Shown here: positions 25,315 to 34,547 of the stretch, piece by piece | Position numbering within the stretch: the stretch's first letter is position 1 | Layout of the letters: every line of letters begins with the position of its first letter | DNA from: Roseiflexus castenholzii DSM 13941 | Lineage (GTDB): Bacteria > Chloroflexota > Chloroflexia > Chloroflexales > Roseiflexaceae | NCBI RefSeq assembly: GCF_000017805.1 | Contig: NC_009767.1 | Coordinates: forward strand, 3,782,001-3,846,000 | DNA length: 64,000 nt | Direction of reading: 5' to 3' | Notes under the pieces: model-generated | Databases searched by the model: none | Seen by the model: the letters and a program-made list of their open reading frames with translations, nothing else | Told to the model about the DNA's origin: nothing | Position numbers and translations under genes: made by a program

Positions 25315-27417
25315 GTGCGGCGTCCGACCTTGATTGCACGCTTTTCCCATTCATCGCGCCAGAGCGCGGCGCTGCTTGGCTGGATCGCCGCTGAACTGCG
25401 CCAGATTGCAGCGGTTGCGCGCGCGCCGCAGTGGTGGGCATCCTTCGGAGTCGCGCTGGCGCTCTGGGCGCTCGCATACCAGGTTGCGCCAACCATACGC
25501 CTCGATGTTGGCGGCGACCGCGAGACGCGCCGGCGCGGCTTTGACTCTCCCTTCCTGATCAACTTCAACGACTCGGAACCGGCAGACCTGCCAGATCGCC
25601 CGTGGTATGCGGCGGACTCCCTGCCGTATCGCTGGACGCGCACTATTTCTTCGGTCGTATTCCCCGGCGCCGGTGGTGACCACTGGCTGCTGCGCGTCAC
25701 CGCCGCCAGTGGAAGACCCGACGGCAGTGCAGTTCGCAGTGTCTGGCGCACCGCCAACGGTTCATCGATCACATTGGACATCGCCGCACAACGGCGGATG
25801 TATGCCATCCTGGCGCGCACCGACCCGGCCGGCGACCTGCGCGTGACGTTCGAGACCCCGCGCCTGATTGCGCCTTCCGATCCGCGCATCCTGGGGCTGC
25901 CCGTCTTTCGTATTGTGGCGACTCCGGCACAACCGGCGCCTTATCGTCCGGCATGGGTGATGTCTGGCTGGCTGGCGCTGTCGCTGGCAGGCATGTATGC
26001 GCTGACACGGCGCACCTGCGCGCCCTCGCACCACGCGACGCGCGCTTCCGCCGGCATAGTGGCGACCGTCGCGCTGCTCGCTGCCTGGATGATTGCAGTG
26101 CGACGCACGGATGCAACCGTGCTTGCCCCAACCGTTGCGGTGTGGATATGGGTCGCCTATGCGCTGGTTCCGTTTGTCGAAGCGGCACTGCGCGCAACCC
26201 AACCAACTGCGGACGCCGTAACCGCCGCAGGGCTGACGGCGGTTGCGTGGTTCGTTCGTGTGGCGGGAATGCTTCACCCCTACGCACAGACCAGCGATCT
26301 GGGGTTGCACGTCAACAACCTGGCAGATGTGGCGCGCGGCACGATCTTTTTTACTGAAGGACTCCCTTGCCGCGCCGGCGCCGGACCACAACCGTACCTG
26401 CCCGGCGGGTACCTGGCGCTGCTGCCGGTTGTCCTGCTGACCGGCGCCGACCGCGCGGCGCTGACGCTGCTGGTGCAGGCAGGCACGGCGCTGCTGGAGA
26501 GCCTGACCGTCGCCGTCCTGTGGCTGCTGCTCCGGCGCACCGATACGGGCAGAACAGCGTCGCTCTACGCAGCGGCGATCTATGCCCTCGCGCCGCCAAT
26601 CCTGCGCTCCTATTCCGTCGGCGAAATGGCAAACCTGCTGGCACAGGCGCTGGTTGCACCGCTGATCCTCTGGATGACGCTGGCGCTGCGCGATCACTCG
26701 TGGAAGGCGACGCTCTCCGGCGCTGCGTTGATCCTGCTCATCCTGCTTAGCCACGGCGGTGTTGCGCTTTCGGCCGGCGCGGCGCTGGCGGTCTGGTTCC
26801 TGTTCAGCCTGGTTCAGCCCGACGGTGGGACGAGTGCAGAAGGGGCACAGAGCGCGGCAAATACCCCGCGCATCTCACAAATCCGGCGTATGAGCGCCTG
26901 GCGACTTGCCATCGCAATCGGCGCAGCAGGCATTGTCGCATTCACGCTCTTCTACTCGGCGTTCGGCTACGTGGCGGAGGAGCGCCGCATCGCGCAAGAG
27001 GCGCTGGCAGCCCAGGGCATCATCTGCCCGCCGGGTGATCCCCTGCTCGACAAACTGAACCGGTGGGTGATCGGGTTCGTATTCAGCCCCGGCGCCCCCC
27101 TGCCGTCGCTCGCACTGGCGGTTGGCGTCACTGGCGCACTACTCGCCGGACAACCGCGCAGTGGCGCATTGAGGCTTACCCTGGCAGCCTGCTGGCTCGG
27201 CGCGCTGGCAAGCCTGGGAACGCTCCTGTTCAGCGACCAACCGGTGCGCTGGACGATCTTCATCTACCCGGCGCTTTGCATCGGTGCAGGGGTCGCGCTG
27301 GCGCAATGGCAGCGCCACGGGCGCGCTGGTGCAACGCTTGCCCTGACGGTCATGCTCTTCCTGATCTGGTACGGCGCCGCCGACTGGGTGCGCCAGGTAA
27401 GCGAGTATTTGCGGTAG
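25315..27417 (+). CDS. Polytopic membrane protein of unknown function
   Basis: The 700-residue product starts with GTG directly after the inverted repeat. One membrane helix near residue 45 is followed by an extracytoplasmic region of about 160 residues (beta-rich, with RDVGGDRE-like charged turns), and then by roughly ten more hydrophobic segments from about 215 to 690. Loop motifs such as TSDLGLHVNNL after a membrane helix recall GT-C glycosyltransferases, but no diagnostic residue set is seen. A helix-rich permease is possible. The neighbours do not help: a reductase upstream and a convergent protease downstream with only 5 bases between stops. An ATG lies further inside, so the start is moderately sure. 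Confidence 0.65.
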   Translation: MRRPTLIARFSHSSRQSAALLGWIAAELRQIAAVARAPQWWASFGVALALWALAYQVAPTIRLDVGGDRETRRRGFDSPFLINFNDSEPADLPDRPWYAADSLPYRWTRTISSVVFPGAGGDHWLLRVTAASGRPDGSAVRSVWRTANGSSITLDIAAQRRMYAILARTDPAGDLRVTFETPRLIAPSDPRILGLPVFRIVATPAQPAPYRPAWVMSGWLALSLAGMYALTRRTCAPSHHATRASAGIVATVALLAAWMIAVRRTDATVLAPTVAVWIWVAYALVPFVEAALRATQPTADAVTAAGLTAVAWFVRVAGMLHPYAQTSDLGLHVNNLADVARGTIFFTEGLPCRAGAGPQPYLPGGYLALLPVVLLTGADRAALTLLVQAGTALLESLTVAVLWLLLRRTDTGRTASLYAAAIYALAPPILRSYSVGEMANLLAQALVAPLILWMTLALRDHSWKATLSGAALILLILLSHGGVALSAGAALAVWFLFSLVQPDGGTSAEGAQSAANTPRISQIRRMSAWRLAIAIGAAGIVAFTLFYSAFGYVAEERRIAQEALAAQGIICPPGDPLLDKLNRWVIGFVFSPGAPLPSLALAVGVTGALLAGQPRSGALRLTLAACWLGALASLGTLLFSDQPVRWTIFIYPALCIGAGVALAQWQRHGRAGATLALTVMLFLIWYGAADWVRQVSEYLR

Positions 27418-27422
27418 TAGGC

Positions 27423-29498
27423 TTAACGCCCGACAATTTCTCGCTCCGCGCGCTCGAGCACTGCGTCACGGTTCGACAGCACGGTTTCGGCAGTCACCGG
27501 CACACGGATCGTCGGCACAACTCCCACTCCTTCCAGCAGTGGCGCACCGTCCGGCAGCAGCGTGCGACCGGTCGGGACCTGGAGGAAGATGTCGTCCGGC
27601 AGCACATACTGCCCGCGCGACACCTCGGCATACACCCCAGCGGTCGGCGTTTCACCAATCACAATCACGCCGGGAACTTTGCTGAATCCATACGACTCGA
27701 ATTCACATGCACTGAAACACGCCTGCCCGACCAGTAGCACAATCTTGTCGAAACGGTACTGGTTCTGGTGCGGCAGAATCGTATCGAGCGGACCTTCTGG
27801 CTCGAACCGACCGGTACGTTCGCTGTAGTATTCGTCCTGACCGATGATGATCTCCCGGTCGGACAGAAACCCTGCCAGTCCCAGCGGCGCACCGCCGCTA
27901 TTCTGCCGCATGTCGATAATAATGCCGGGAACATCCAGGTCGTCGAACGTCTTGAGCGCCCGCTCGAACAGACGGATCAGCAGATTCAGGTCATCGTAGT
28001 TGGAATTGATACGAATATACCCGACGCCAGAGGCGCGCTGCTCGAACTCGACCGGCAGCGCCGCCGGGTTGCTCTCCTGGAAGATCGATGTCGCAAAAAA
28101 ACTGTCGCGTTCTTCCACCGCACGCAACGTGACCGTCTGCGGCGCACCACGCGGGTTGGCGAACGTCACCTGCGCTTGCGTCCCGACCGGCGCGCGCAAC
28201 AGGTAACGCGCCTGCTGATAGCGCAGCGCAAAGTCGGTCGAGAACGGTCCCCCCAATGGCTCGACGGCAGCAATTGCGTCTTTGACCGGCGCGCCGTTGA
28301 ACGCCAGCAATTCGGCGCCGACCTGCACACCCGCGCGATCGGCAGGACCATTGCGCGTCACGAAGACCACCAGCGCGCGACCATCATCCAATTCGCGGAT
28401 GGCGAACCCATACCCGCCGGCGGCGCGTTCACGGAACAGCGCGCCGGAAAGCGGCGAATTGACGCCAACGTGCCCATCGCGGAAGGCATTCGCAAAATCG
28501 AACATGACCTCAAAAAACGCGCGGCGATCCTGTTGGCGTTCCGCTTCGGCAACGCGCGGCGCCAGGTTTGCATAAAGTGCATCCCAATCCGGCGCTTTTC
28601 CGGGAATGCCGTTGAAGGCATATTCGACCCGCACCCGTTTGAACATTTCATCGAACGCCCTGGTATACGACAGATCGGAGAAATCTTTGATCGCTGCATC
28701 CGGCGGTTCGTGCAGCGTCACCTGCTCTTCACGGTTGCGCTCGATGCCAAACGGACGCTGATCGAGATCGATGACCGAATACCCGGCAGCGAGCGGACCA
28801 ACCGGATCATCGGCGGTAAACAGCAACCCATCGGCGCCAAAATCGGTTGGGAACTGTTGCGCTTCGTCCGGCGCCCACACTACCAGTTTGCCGCCGGTGA
28901 TCTCATCGTTGTTCTCCGGATCGTTGACCGTCGATGCCAGATAGGCGGGCCACCCGAAACTGCGGTCGTCCCCTTCGGAAAAGGGACCGCCATACAAATT
29001 GGGCCAGTACGCCACCACGAACACCTGTACGCCGGTATCGCGTTGGGTGTTGTTATCGACATCAGCCAGCACTCCTGCCGGACGCGCCGGCAGAGCCAGG
29101 CGAAACTCGCCGCGCTGCCGCTCCAGATCGATGGTCAGTGGTCCCAGCGCCTGACTCTCGACCGGCAGTTCCCATTCCTCATCACGAGTGATGAAGCCGT
29201 AGAGATCGACCAACCCGACAGCGTGTTCGACATAGTAGGTGGTAATGATATCGTTGGTATACGTGAACTCGCCGGTGATCACCTCAACGCCGCCTGTTGC
29301 TGTACGGGACGGGATCGGCGACGGCGTGATCACCTCCGGCGAGGCGGTCGCCTCTGCTACGGGCGAGACATTCGACGGGTTGACGGCAGTCGCATCCTGT
29401 GCCGGCAGCAGGTTGGTCGGCGCGCCGCCGCCACAAGCGGCAAGCGCCAGAAGCAAAGCCGCAATCGCTCCGATATACCAGAAAGGACGTTGTTTCAT
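27423..29498 (-). CDS. S41-family (tail-specific/CtpA-like) protease lipoprotein
   Basis: The 691-residue product begins with a lipoprotein signal (hydrophobic core, then LALAAC lipobox with Cys near residue 24) and a Thr/Pro-rich linker. A beta-rich N-terminal region of about 250 residues is followed by a PDZ-like part (GYGFAIREL to VGAELLAFNG) and the S41 catalytic domain. That domain has IIIDMRQNSGG and the nucleophile region VGQACFSACEFE, with the likely catalytic Ser in FSAC. It is anchored outside the membrane and should cleave polypeptides from the C-terminal side. ATG at 29498 is preferred over 29501 because GGAGAC then has better spacing. In-frame sequence further upstream is noncoding. 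Confidence 0.85.
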   Translation of the reverse strand: MKQRPFWYIGAIAALLLALAACGGGAPTNLLPAQDATAVNPSNVSPVAEATASPEVITPSPIPSRTATGGVEVITGEFTYTNDIITTYYVEHAVGLVDLYGFITRDEEWELPVESQALGPLTIDLERQRGEFRLALPARPAGVLADVDNNTQRDTGVQVFVVAYWPNLYGGPFSEGDDRSFGWPAYLASTVNDPENNDEITGGKLVVWAPDEAQQFPTDFGADGLLFTADDPVGPLAAGYSVIDLDQRPFGIERNREEQVTLHEPPDAAIKDFSDLSYTRAFDEMFKRVRVEYAFNGIPGKAPDWDALYANLAPRVAEAERQQDRRAFFEVMFDFANAFRDGHVGVNSPLSGALFRERAAGGYGFAIRELDDGRALVVFVTRNGPADRAGVQVGAELLAFNGAPVKDAIAAVEPLGGPFSTDFALRYQQARYLLRAPVGTQAQVTFANPRGAPQTVTLRAVEERDSFFATSIFQESNPAALPVEFEQRASGVGYIRINSNYDDLNLLIRLFERALKTFDDLDVPGIIIDMRQNSGGAPLGLAGFLSDREIIIGQDEYYSERTGRFEPEGPLDTILPHQNQYRFDKIVLLVGQACFSACEFESYGFSKVPGVIVIGETPTAGVYAEVSRGQYVLPDDIFLQVPTGRTLLPDGAPLLEGVGVVPTIRVPVTAETVLSNRDAVLERAEREIVGR

Positions 29499-29808
29499 CA
29501 TGTCTCCTTCCGCACAATCATACAAAGCATTGTAGCGTTTGCCGGAGAAGGATGCAATCAAAGTGGCAGATCTTTTCGATGGGCAGTGCGTTTTCAGCGC
29601 CGCCAGGATCGTTTTTCCCCCATCCCTCCAGCCCCTTTCTCCCACGAGGGGAGAAGAAAGCGTTGGGACAGGGGGGCGAACTACCTGTGAGTGGCTCGCC
29701 GATGTCTGGGTGACGTTACAGCGCAGCGCGCATTGTGTTCCCTATGTCAAAGCAACGTCCGGTAACCGAGTTTTCGCCGTTTTTCCACCAGCGCGCATAC
29801 CGTTCCAT
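29499..29808. other. Noncoding gap
   Basis: About 310 bases lie between the protease start and the truncated glycohydrolase. I see no gene, RNA or clear hairpin. The short frames here overlap each other and lack ribosome sites. Confidence 0.6.
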
Positions 29809-30060
29809 CTAGTCGCGCGAGTCGCACACACCGGTTGCGACCAGACTCCAGGCAAGACAGAGCGCCATACTGGTGTCGTCGGTCCATCCGCCGGGAGGCA
29901 ACCGGAATGGTCCGCCGCCGGTGATCTGCGTGACGCGCGGGGTGAATGGATCGAGCGCTGGCGTAAACTCGAGCGTTGTGCCGAGCGCATCGCCAATGGC
30001 AAGCCCAAGCAGCGCGCCCTGCGCGCGCCGTACACGGTCAGAGTCGAGCGTGAGCGCCAT
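29809..30060 (-). pseudogene. ADP-ribosylglycohydrolase, N-terminal fragment
   Basis: The 83-residue frame reads MALTLDSDRVRRAQGALLGL, then AIGDALGTTLEF and GGWTDDTSMALCLAWSL. These are the metal-binding GDALG and WTDDT motifs of DraG-type ADP-ribosylglycohydrolases, which remove ADP-ribose from proteins. The family is normally near 300 residues. Here the frame ends VATGVCDSRD and a TAG at 29809, and the rest of the fold, including its C-terminal metal ligands, is absent from the next 300 bases. The upstream end touches the 158-bp repeat array. It is probably a broken gene and inactive. Confidence 0.75.
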
Positions 30061-30097
30061 GGCAATTGCTCCTTCCCGCCAGAAACACAATCGTCCC

Positions 30098-30790
30098 TTC
30101 TTCGTGCACCTTCGTGTTCTTCGTGGACGAAAAACGTCTCATCTCTCCCCACCCGCAATCATCTCTGGCGGGCGTCGCGCTCCGCCGGCATCGTCTCGAC
30201 CTGACACAACAAATAGATGTATCACAAGCGGATGGATGACCAATGGCGGCGCGTGTTCTTCGTGCACCTTCGTGTTCTTCGTGGACGAAAAACGTCTCAT
30301 CTCTCCCCACCCGCAATCATCTCTGGCGGGCGTCGCGCTCCGCCGGCATCGTCTCGACCTGACACAACAAATAGATGTATCACAAGCGGATGGATGACCA
30401 TTGGCGGCGCGTGTTCTTCGTGCACCTTCGTGTTCTTCGTGGACGAAAAACGTCTCATCTCTCCCCACCCGCAATCATCTCTGGCGGGCGTCGCGCTCCG
30501 CCGGCATCGTCTCGACCTGACACAACAAATAGATGTATCACAAGCGGATGGATGACCAATGGCGGCGCGTGTTCTTCGTGCACCTTCGTGTTCTTCGTGG
30601 ACGAAAAACGTCTCATCTCTCCCCACCCGCAATCATCTCTGGCGGGCGTCGCGCTCCGCCGGCATCGTCTCGACCTGACACAACAAATAGATGTATCACA
30701 AGCGGATGGATGACCAATGGCGGCGCGTGTTCTTCGTGCACCTTCGTGCTCTTCGTGGACGAAAAACGTCTCATCTCTCCCCACCTGCAA
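30098..30790. repeat. 158-bp tandem repeat array, about 4.4 copies
   Basis: Units start at 30098, 30256, 30414 and 30572, and a partial fifth starts at 30730 and fades near 30790. Copies differ by single bases (for example CCAATGG against CCATTGG). Each unit contains CTTCGTGGACGAAAAACGTC and CCCACCCGCAATCATCTC. The last, divergent unit supplies the stop and final codons (AIAGGER) of the BtuF-like gene, and the inner units preserve a similar reverse-strand end (MIAGGER). This suggests that the array grew from that gene's 3' end. Reading frames of 75-133 codons in it are repeat artefacts. Confidence 0.9.
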
Positions 30791-31583
30791 TCGCCTCCGC
30801 AAACACCCGCAACGCGCGGACGGCACGCAAACCGGGCCATGTCAACATCATGCCGTCACACAGCAGCACGCGCCCATCCCGCACCGCCGGAACGTCGCCA
30901 TATGGCGCAAAAGCGACCAGATCACGTTCGCTGAACGCATACGGCTCATTCGGAAGCAGAATCACCTCTGGTTGCAGGCGCATAAATGTCTCCAGCGACG
31001 CGCGTGGGTAGCGCCCCGGCAACCGGCGACCAAGATTTTCGGCGCCACACCGTTCCAGCAGATCGCCCGCATACGTTTCTGCCCCAACCGCCATCCACGG
31101 ATCGCGCCAGATGAAGGCGAGCGTCGGGATACGACGTTGCGGCGCCCGTTGCGCTGCTTCGGCGAGCGCCGCGCGCAGCGCCGTAAGCCCTGGCGCCGCC
31201 GCATCCGCTGCTCCGAGCACAGCGGCGAGCCGTCCATACTGCTCCAGCACATCAGCAACACTGCGGATCGCCGTCACATAGACTGGAACGCCGGCCGCCG
31301 TAAGCGCCTGCACGTCGCGTTCACGGTTCTCCTCCTGATCGGCGATGACCAGATCGGGTTGCAGGGCAATGATCTTCGCCCGGTCGGGGTTCTTCGTGCC
31401 GCGAATGCGCGGGATGCCGGCAAGCGCCGCTGCCGGCTCGATGCAGTAGTCGGTCACTGCTACAACGCGCGCGCCGAGCCCGACATCGAAGAGCCATTCA
31501 GTCAGACTCGGCACGAGCGACACAATGCGCTGCGGCGGTCTCTTCAGTTCCAGGCGTCGACCAAGCGCGTCAACCACAAGCAT
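30771..31583 (-). CDS. Helical-backbone metal/cobalamin-binding protein (BtuF-like), no signal peptide
   Basis: The 270-residue product starts MLVVDALGRRLELK and runs RIVSLVPSLTEWLFDVGLG, the standard opening of BtuF/FepB-type helical-backbone receptors. It continues through PDLVIADQEENRERDVQALTAAG and VILLPNEPYAF. Receptors of this family normally ride in the periplasm or as lipoproteins, but no signal sequence or lipobox is visible. ATG at 31583 is preferred to 31604 because it fits the family start. The last codons lie in the 158-bp repeat family. No permease or ATPase gene is near. A cytoplasmic role in cobalamin or metal chelate binding is possible. Confidence 0.8.
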   Translation of the reverse strand: MLVVDALGRRLELKRPPQRIVSLVPSLTEWLFDVGLGARVVAVTDYCIEPAAALAGIPRIRGTKNPDRAKIIALQPDLVIADQEENRERDVQALTAAGVPVYVTAIRSVADVLEQYGRLAAVLGAADAAAPGLTALRAALAEAAQRAPQRRIPTLAFIWRDPWMAVGAETYAGDLLERCGAENLGRRLPGRYPRASLETFMRLQPEVILLPNEPYAFSERDLVAFAPYGDVPAVRDGRVLLCDGMMLTWPGLRAVRALRVFAEAIAGGER

Positions 31584-31728
31584 AGCAGTCAGGTCCAGGC
31601 ACAATTAAGAGACGCAGATGTGCGCGGACGCACCGGATTCACGCAGACCCGCTCGCCGTGAAACGCGACCGAACCGCACCAGGGGTGTATTCAAACGTTC
31701 TGACCATCTGCAACCGCACCCACTGCAT

Positions 31729-32124
31729 TCATGACATTGTCTCCGTCAGCGGCGGCACCGTCACCGGACGATTCTGCTCGTCGACGGCGACGAGCACGCA
31801 TTCCGCCTGACACACCAGCACCCGTTCGTTGTGGTCCATCGGCTCCCACCAGACATCGACAGCGATACGCATTGAACTGCGTCCGGTACCGACCAGACGG
31901 GCGATCACCTCGACAATCGACCCTTCACGCACCGGGTGGTGGAAGTTGACCTCGCTGATCCGCACCGTCACGACCTTGCGCCGACACCAGCGCGTGGCGC
32001 AAATGAACGCCGCCTGGTCGATCCAGGCGACCGCCGTGCCGCCGAAGAGGGTCCGGTAGTGGTTGGTGTTCATGGGGAACACCGGAAAGACCATACGCGT
32101 CTCGACGCGATCGGCAGCGCTCAT
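31729..32124 (-). CDS. Acyl-CoA thioesterase, hotdog fold (YciA/BACH-like)
   Basis: The 131-residue product has the hotdog pattern of cytoplasmic acyl-CoA thioesterases: MVFPVFPMNTNHYRTLFGGT (the N-H-x-x-T-x-F-G-G motif), then AVAWIDQAAFICATRW with the helix aspartate, and FHHPVREGSIVEVIARL. Such enzymes hydrolyse acyl-CoA to free acid and CoA. Its start overlaps the stop of the upstream BtuF-like gene by four bases (ATGA-type), so the two are coupled. The ATG at 32124 is fixed by that overlap. Longer upstream frames are shadows. Substrate chain length is unknown. Confidence 0.88.
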   Translation of the reverse strand: MSAADRVETRMVFPVFPMNTNHYRTLFGGTAVAWIDQAAFICATRWCRRKVVTVRISEVNFHHPVREGSIVEVIARLVGTGRSSMRIAVDVWWEPMDHNERVLVCQAECVLVAVDEQNRPVTVPPLTETMS

Positions 32125-33014
32125 TGTGCTGTTCCTTCCTGTGGAAAGCACGCCGGATGCAACAGGCGCGCCAGATGCTCGACTCCATCGACCACACGCG
32201 GCGCCGGGCGCGAACAGTAGCTGTTGGCATCCAGCGCATACACCTGCCCCTTGCGTGCTGCAGGAATGTCGAACCATCCCGGCGGGCGCGGCAGCGCGTC
32301 CCATTCGCGCTGCGCGGCTTCGGCGGAATAGCCGCAGGGAATGAGCAAAACCACGTCCGGCTGCGCGCAGAGAACGTCCTCCCAGCGCACACGGAACGAC
32401 CGCTCCCCGGCGCGACCGAGCAGGTCGCGTCCTCCTGCGAGATGGATCATTTCCGGGACCCAATGCCCACCGATGAACGGCGGGTCGAGCCATTCCAGCG
32501 CCACCACACCGGGACGCGGCTGCCCGGCGACTGCGCGACGCACACCATCCAACCGCTGGCTCAAGCGTTCATTGAGTCGCCGACCGCGTTCTGGTACACC
32601 GACGGCTTCGGCAATTGTCAGCACATCGCTGAAGATTCCATCGAGGTTTGGCGGCGCCAGCGAGACGACGCGCGGATTGCCCGGCAACTGCGCCGCAACC
32701 ACGCAGACATCTGCAAACGACACCGCACAGACATCGCACAGTTCCTGGGTGATCACCAGATCAGGCTGCACGTCGGCAAGGAGCGCCTCATCGAGCAGGT
32801 AGAGGCTTTCGCCGCGCGCCAGGCGCGCACTGACGACCTGATCGATCTCGGCGCTCGACAGACCGTGCGGAATGGCAGAGTACGTCACCCGCGGCAGGTC
32901 GGCGACGACATCGGGCGGGTAGTCACATTCGTGCGAAACGCCGACCAGCATATCCGCCAGGCCCAGTTCGCACACGATCTCGGTTGCCGATGGAAGCAGT
33001 GATACGATACGCAT
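32121..33014 (-). CDS. Second BtuF-like cobalamin-binding protein, no signal peptide
   Basis: The 297-residue product begins MRIVSLLPSATEIVCELGLA, directly in the receptor fold without a signal peptide. It continues with LVGVSHECDYPP, PDLVITQELCDVCAVS and RWEDVLCAQPDVVLLIPCGY, which fits the cytoplasmic BtuF-like family found in many bacteria and archaea. It carries several cysteines (CDVC, YCSRP) that might bind metal. The thioesterase starts inside its last codons and a second BtuF-like gene follows further downstream on the same strand. No transporter parts are nearby. Confidence 0.82.
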   Translation of the reverse strand: MRIVSLLPSATEIVCELGLADMLVGVSHECDYPPDVVADLPRVTYSAIPHGLSSAEIDQVVSARLARGESLYLLDEALLADVQPDLVITQELCDVCAVSFADVCVVAAQLPGNPRVVSLAPPNLDGIFSDVLTIAEAVGVPERGRRLNERLSQRLDGVRRAVAGQPRPGVVALEWLDPPFIGGHWVPEMIHLAGGRDLLGRAGERSFRVRWEDVLCAQPDVVLLIPCGYSAEAAQREWDALPRPPGWFDIPAARKGQVYALDANSYCSRPAPRVVDGVEHLARLLHPACFPQEGTAQ

Positions 33015-33216
33015 GATGGATCATCCTTCTTTCCGGTCTGGATCGCCCCTGACAAGCACGTTTGTTCTCGTTCTCATACGACGCTCGTTCGTGAGAGCGT
33101 TCCGCCAGTTTTGACAAAAAGACACGCGCAGAACCATAACCATCATACCAGAACTCGCGGCGATGCGCAGTTGCGCCAACTCCTGCGTTTGCTGCGAATG
33201 CCGGTCGCTTCTACTC

Positions 33217-33225
33217 TGCTATAAT
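33217..33225 (+). promoter_or_regulatory. Extended -10 promoter element before the DnaJ gene
   Basis: TGCTATAAT at 33217-33225 is a perfect extended -10, 37 bases before the chosen ATG. No good -35 is visible at the usual distance, which extended -10 promoters tolerate. Confidence 0.5.
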
Positions 33226-33261
33226 GCTCCCGCGCCATTCCTGCATCATAAGGCAATGCCT

Positions 33262-34203
33262 ATGGAGTTCAAAGACTACTATGCCGTCCTTGGCGTCCCG
33301 CCCGACGCCGACGAGCAAACGATCAAGAAAGCGTACCGCAAACTGGCGCGGCAGTACCATCCCGACGTCAACCCTGGTGACAAAAAGGCTGAAGAGCGCT
33401 TCAAAGAGATCAATGAAGCCTACGAGGCGCTGAGCGACCCGGAACGCCGCCACAAGTACGATCAGTTGCGCGAACAGTATCAGCGCTGGCAGCAGCGCGG
33501 CGGCAGCGGCGAGTTCGACTGGGGTCCCTGGCAAACGGCGCCGGGGCAGACAGTCTACACCTATACAACGGTCTCACCGGAGGACCTGGAAGACCTCTTC
33601 GGAGGTGAAAGTCCCTTTTCGGACTTCTTCGGGACGATCTTCGGTCAGCCACATGGCGCCACCCCCCGTGGACCGCAGCGCGGGCGCGATCTTGAACTGC
33701 CGGTTGAGATTTCGCTCGAAGAGGCGTTTTACGGCACGACACGCTCGCTTCAGGTAGGCACGCGGCGCATCGAGGCGAAGATTCCGGTCGGCGCGCGCAC
33801 CGGAACCCGTGTGCGTCTTGCCGGGCAGGGGCGCCCCGGCATTGCCGGAGGTCCGCCGGGCGATCTCTACCTGCTGATCACCGTCCTGCCGCATCCACAG
33901 TTCGAGCGCGACGGCGATGATCTGACCACGACCGTTTCGGTTGATTGTTTTACCGCAATTGCCGGCGGCGAGGCGCGCGTTCCGACATTGGACGGTTCGG
34001 TGCTGCTCAAGATTCCGCCGCGCACGCAGGCAGATCAGGTCTTCCGACTGCGGGGCAAAGGCATGCCACGCCTCGAACGCCCGACCGAACGCGGCGATCT
34101 CTTTGCCCGGGTGAAACTGGTGTTGCCCGAAACGTTGAGTGATGCTGACGTCGAAACGATTCGCACACTGGCGCGCGAGCGGAGCGCCCGAAAAAAAGGG
34201 TGA
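33262..34203 (+). CDS. J-domain co-chaperone, CbpA type
   Basis: This cytoplasmic partner of DnaK stimulates its ATPase and delivers unfolded clients. The 313-residue product has an N-terminal J domain (about 3-68) with His33-Pro34-Asp35, a Gly/Phe/Ser-rich linker (about 75-135), and the two beta-rich client-binding domains (about 140-305), but no zinc-finger cysteines. That is the CbpA class rather than classic DnaJ. AAGG at 33250-33253 sits eight bases before ATG 33262; an ATG at 33256 would be too close to it. A tiny membrane protein gene overlaps its stop, and a CbpM-like gene lies 345 bases downstream. Confidence 0.93.
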   Translation: MEFKDYYAVLGVPPDADEQTIKKAYRKLARQYHPDVNPGDKKAEERFKEINEAYEALSDPERRHKYDQLREQYQRWQQRGGSGEFDWGPWQTAPGQTVYTYTTVSPEDLEDLFGGESPFSDFFGTIFGQPHGATPRGPQRGRDLELPVEISLEEAFYGTTRSLQVGTRRIEAKIPVGARTGTRVRLAGQGRPGIAGGPPGDLYLLITVLPHPQFERDGDDLTTTVSVDCFTAIAGGEARVPTLDGSVLLKIPPRTQADQVFRLRGKGMPRLERPTERGDLFARVKLVLPETLSDADVETIRTLARERSARKKG

Positions 34204-34322
34204 CCGGCGCACCGGCGCGTATTGTGTCGTCACGCCCGGCAGCCGGTCACATCTGGATGATCGTTCTGGCGCTCGGACTCGTGATCGGAGCGCTTCTCTG
34301 GTTGATTGTGGGGAAGATCTGA
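34200..34322 (+). CDS. 40-residue single-pass membrane protein overlapping dnaJ
   Basis: A GTG start at 34200 overlaps the DnaJ stop codon as GTGA, the usual sign of coupled translation. The product has a 19-residue basic/polar start (with SSRPAAGHIW) and then one strong hydrophobic helix, MIVLALGLVIGALLWLIVG, ending KI. The frame then meets TGA at 34320-34322. It is too short for most automatic calls. A role in tethering the chaperone to the membrane is only an inference from the overlap. Confidence 0.6.
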   Translation: MTGAPARIVSSRPAAGHIWMIVLALGLVIGALLWLIVGKI

Positions 34323-34382
34323 GTTCGTTCCACGACAGGGTACGCTGGGGGCAGGTCTGAAATCCGCCCCCCACACGGAGTA

Positions 34383-34532
34383 ATACCAATGACCTGTGCA
34401 CATCCGGCATGGTCACCCCGAGCAGCGCGAGGGGTCGTGCGCGACCCGCGCCGATTCCTCGCTGCGTTTACCCTGAGCGAAGCGAAGGGCTCGGAATGAC
34501 ACGCATGCGGCATATTCAAATCATAATTGGTA
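34383..34532 (-). repeat. MITE-like repeat, copy C, inverted
   Basis: The element runs ATACCAATGACCTGTGCACA to TAATTGGTAA, reversed relative to copy A. It contains the CTTCGCTTCGCTC-type variant of the inner unit. Both ends have the ACCAAT/ATTGGT tips with TA at the edge. It lies between the tiny membrane protein and the CbpM-like gene, and its right end is seven bases before the latter's ribosome site. Confidence 0.85.
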
Positions 34533-34547
34533 ACGCAGGAGTTTCAG

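Noticed and set aside
30139..30840. Series of reading frames of 75-133 codons in the 158-bp array
   Set aside because: All are repeat-derived and recur every 158 bases on both strands; none has a ribosome site.
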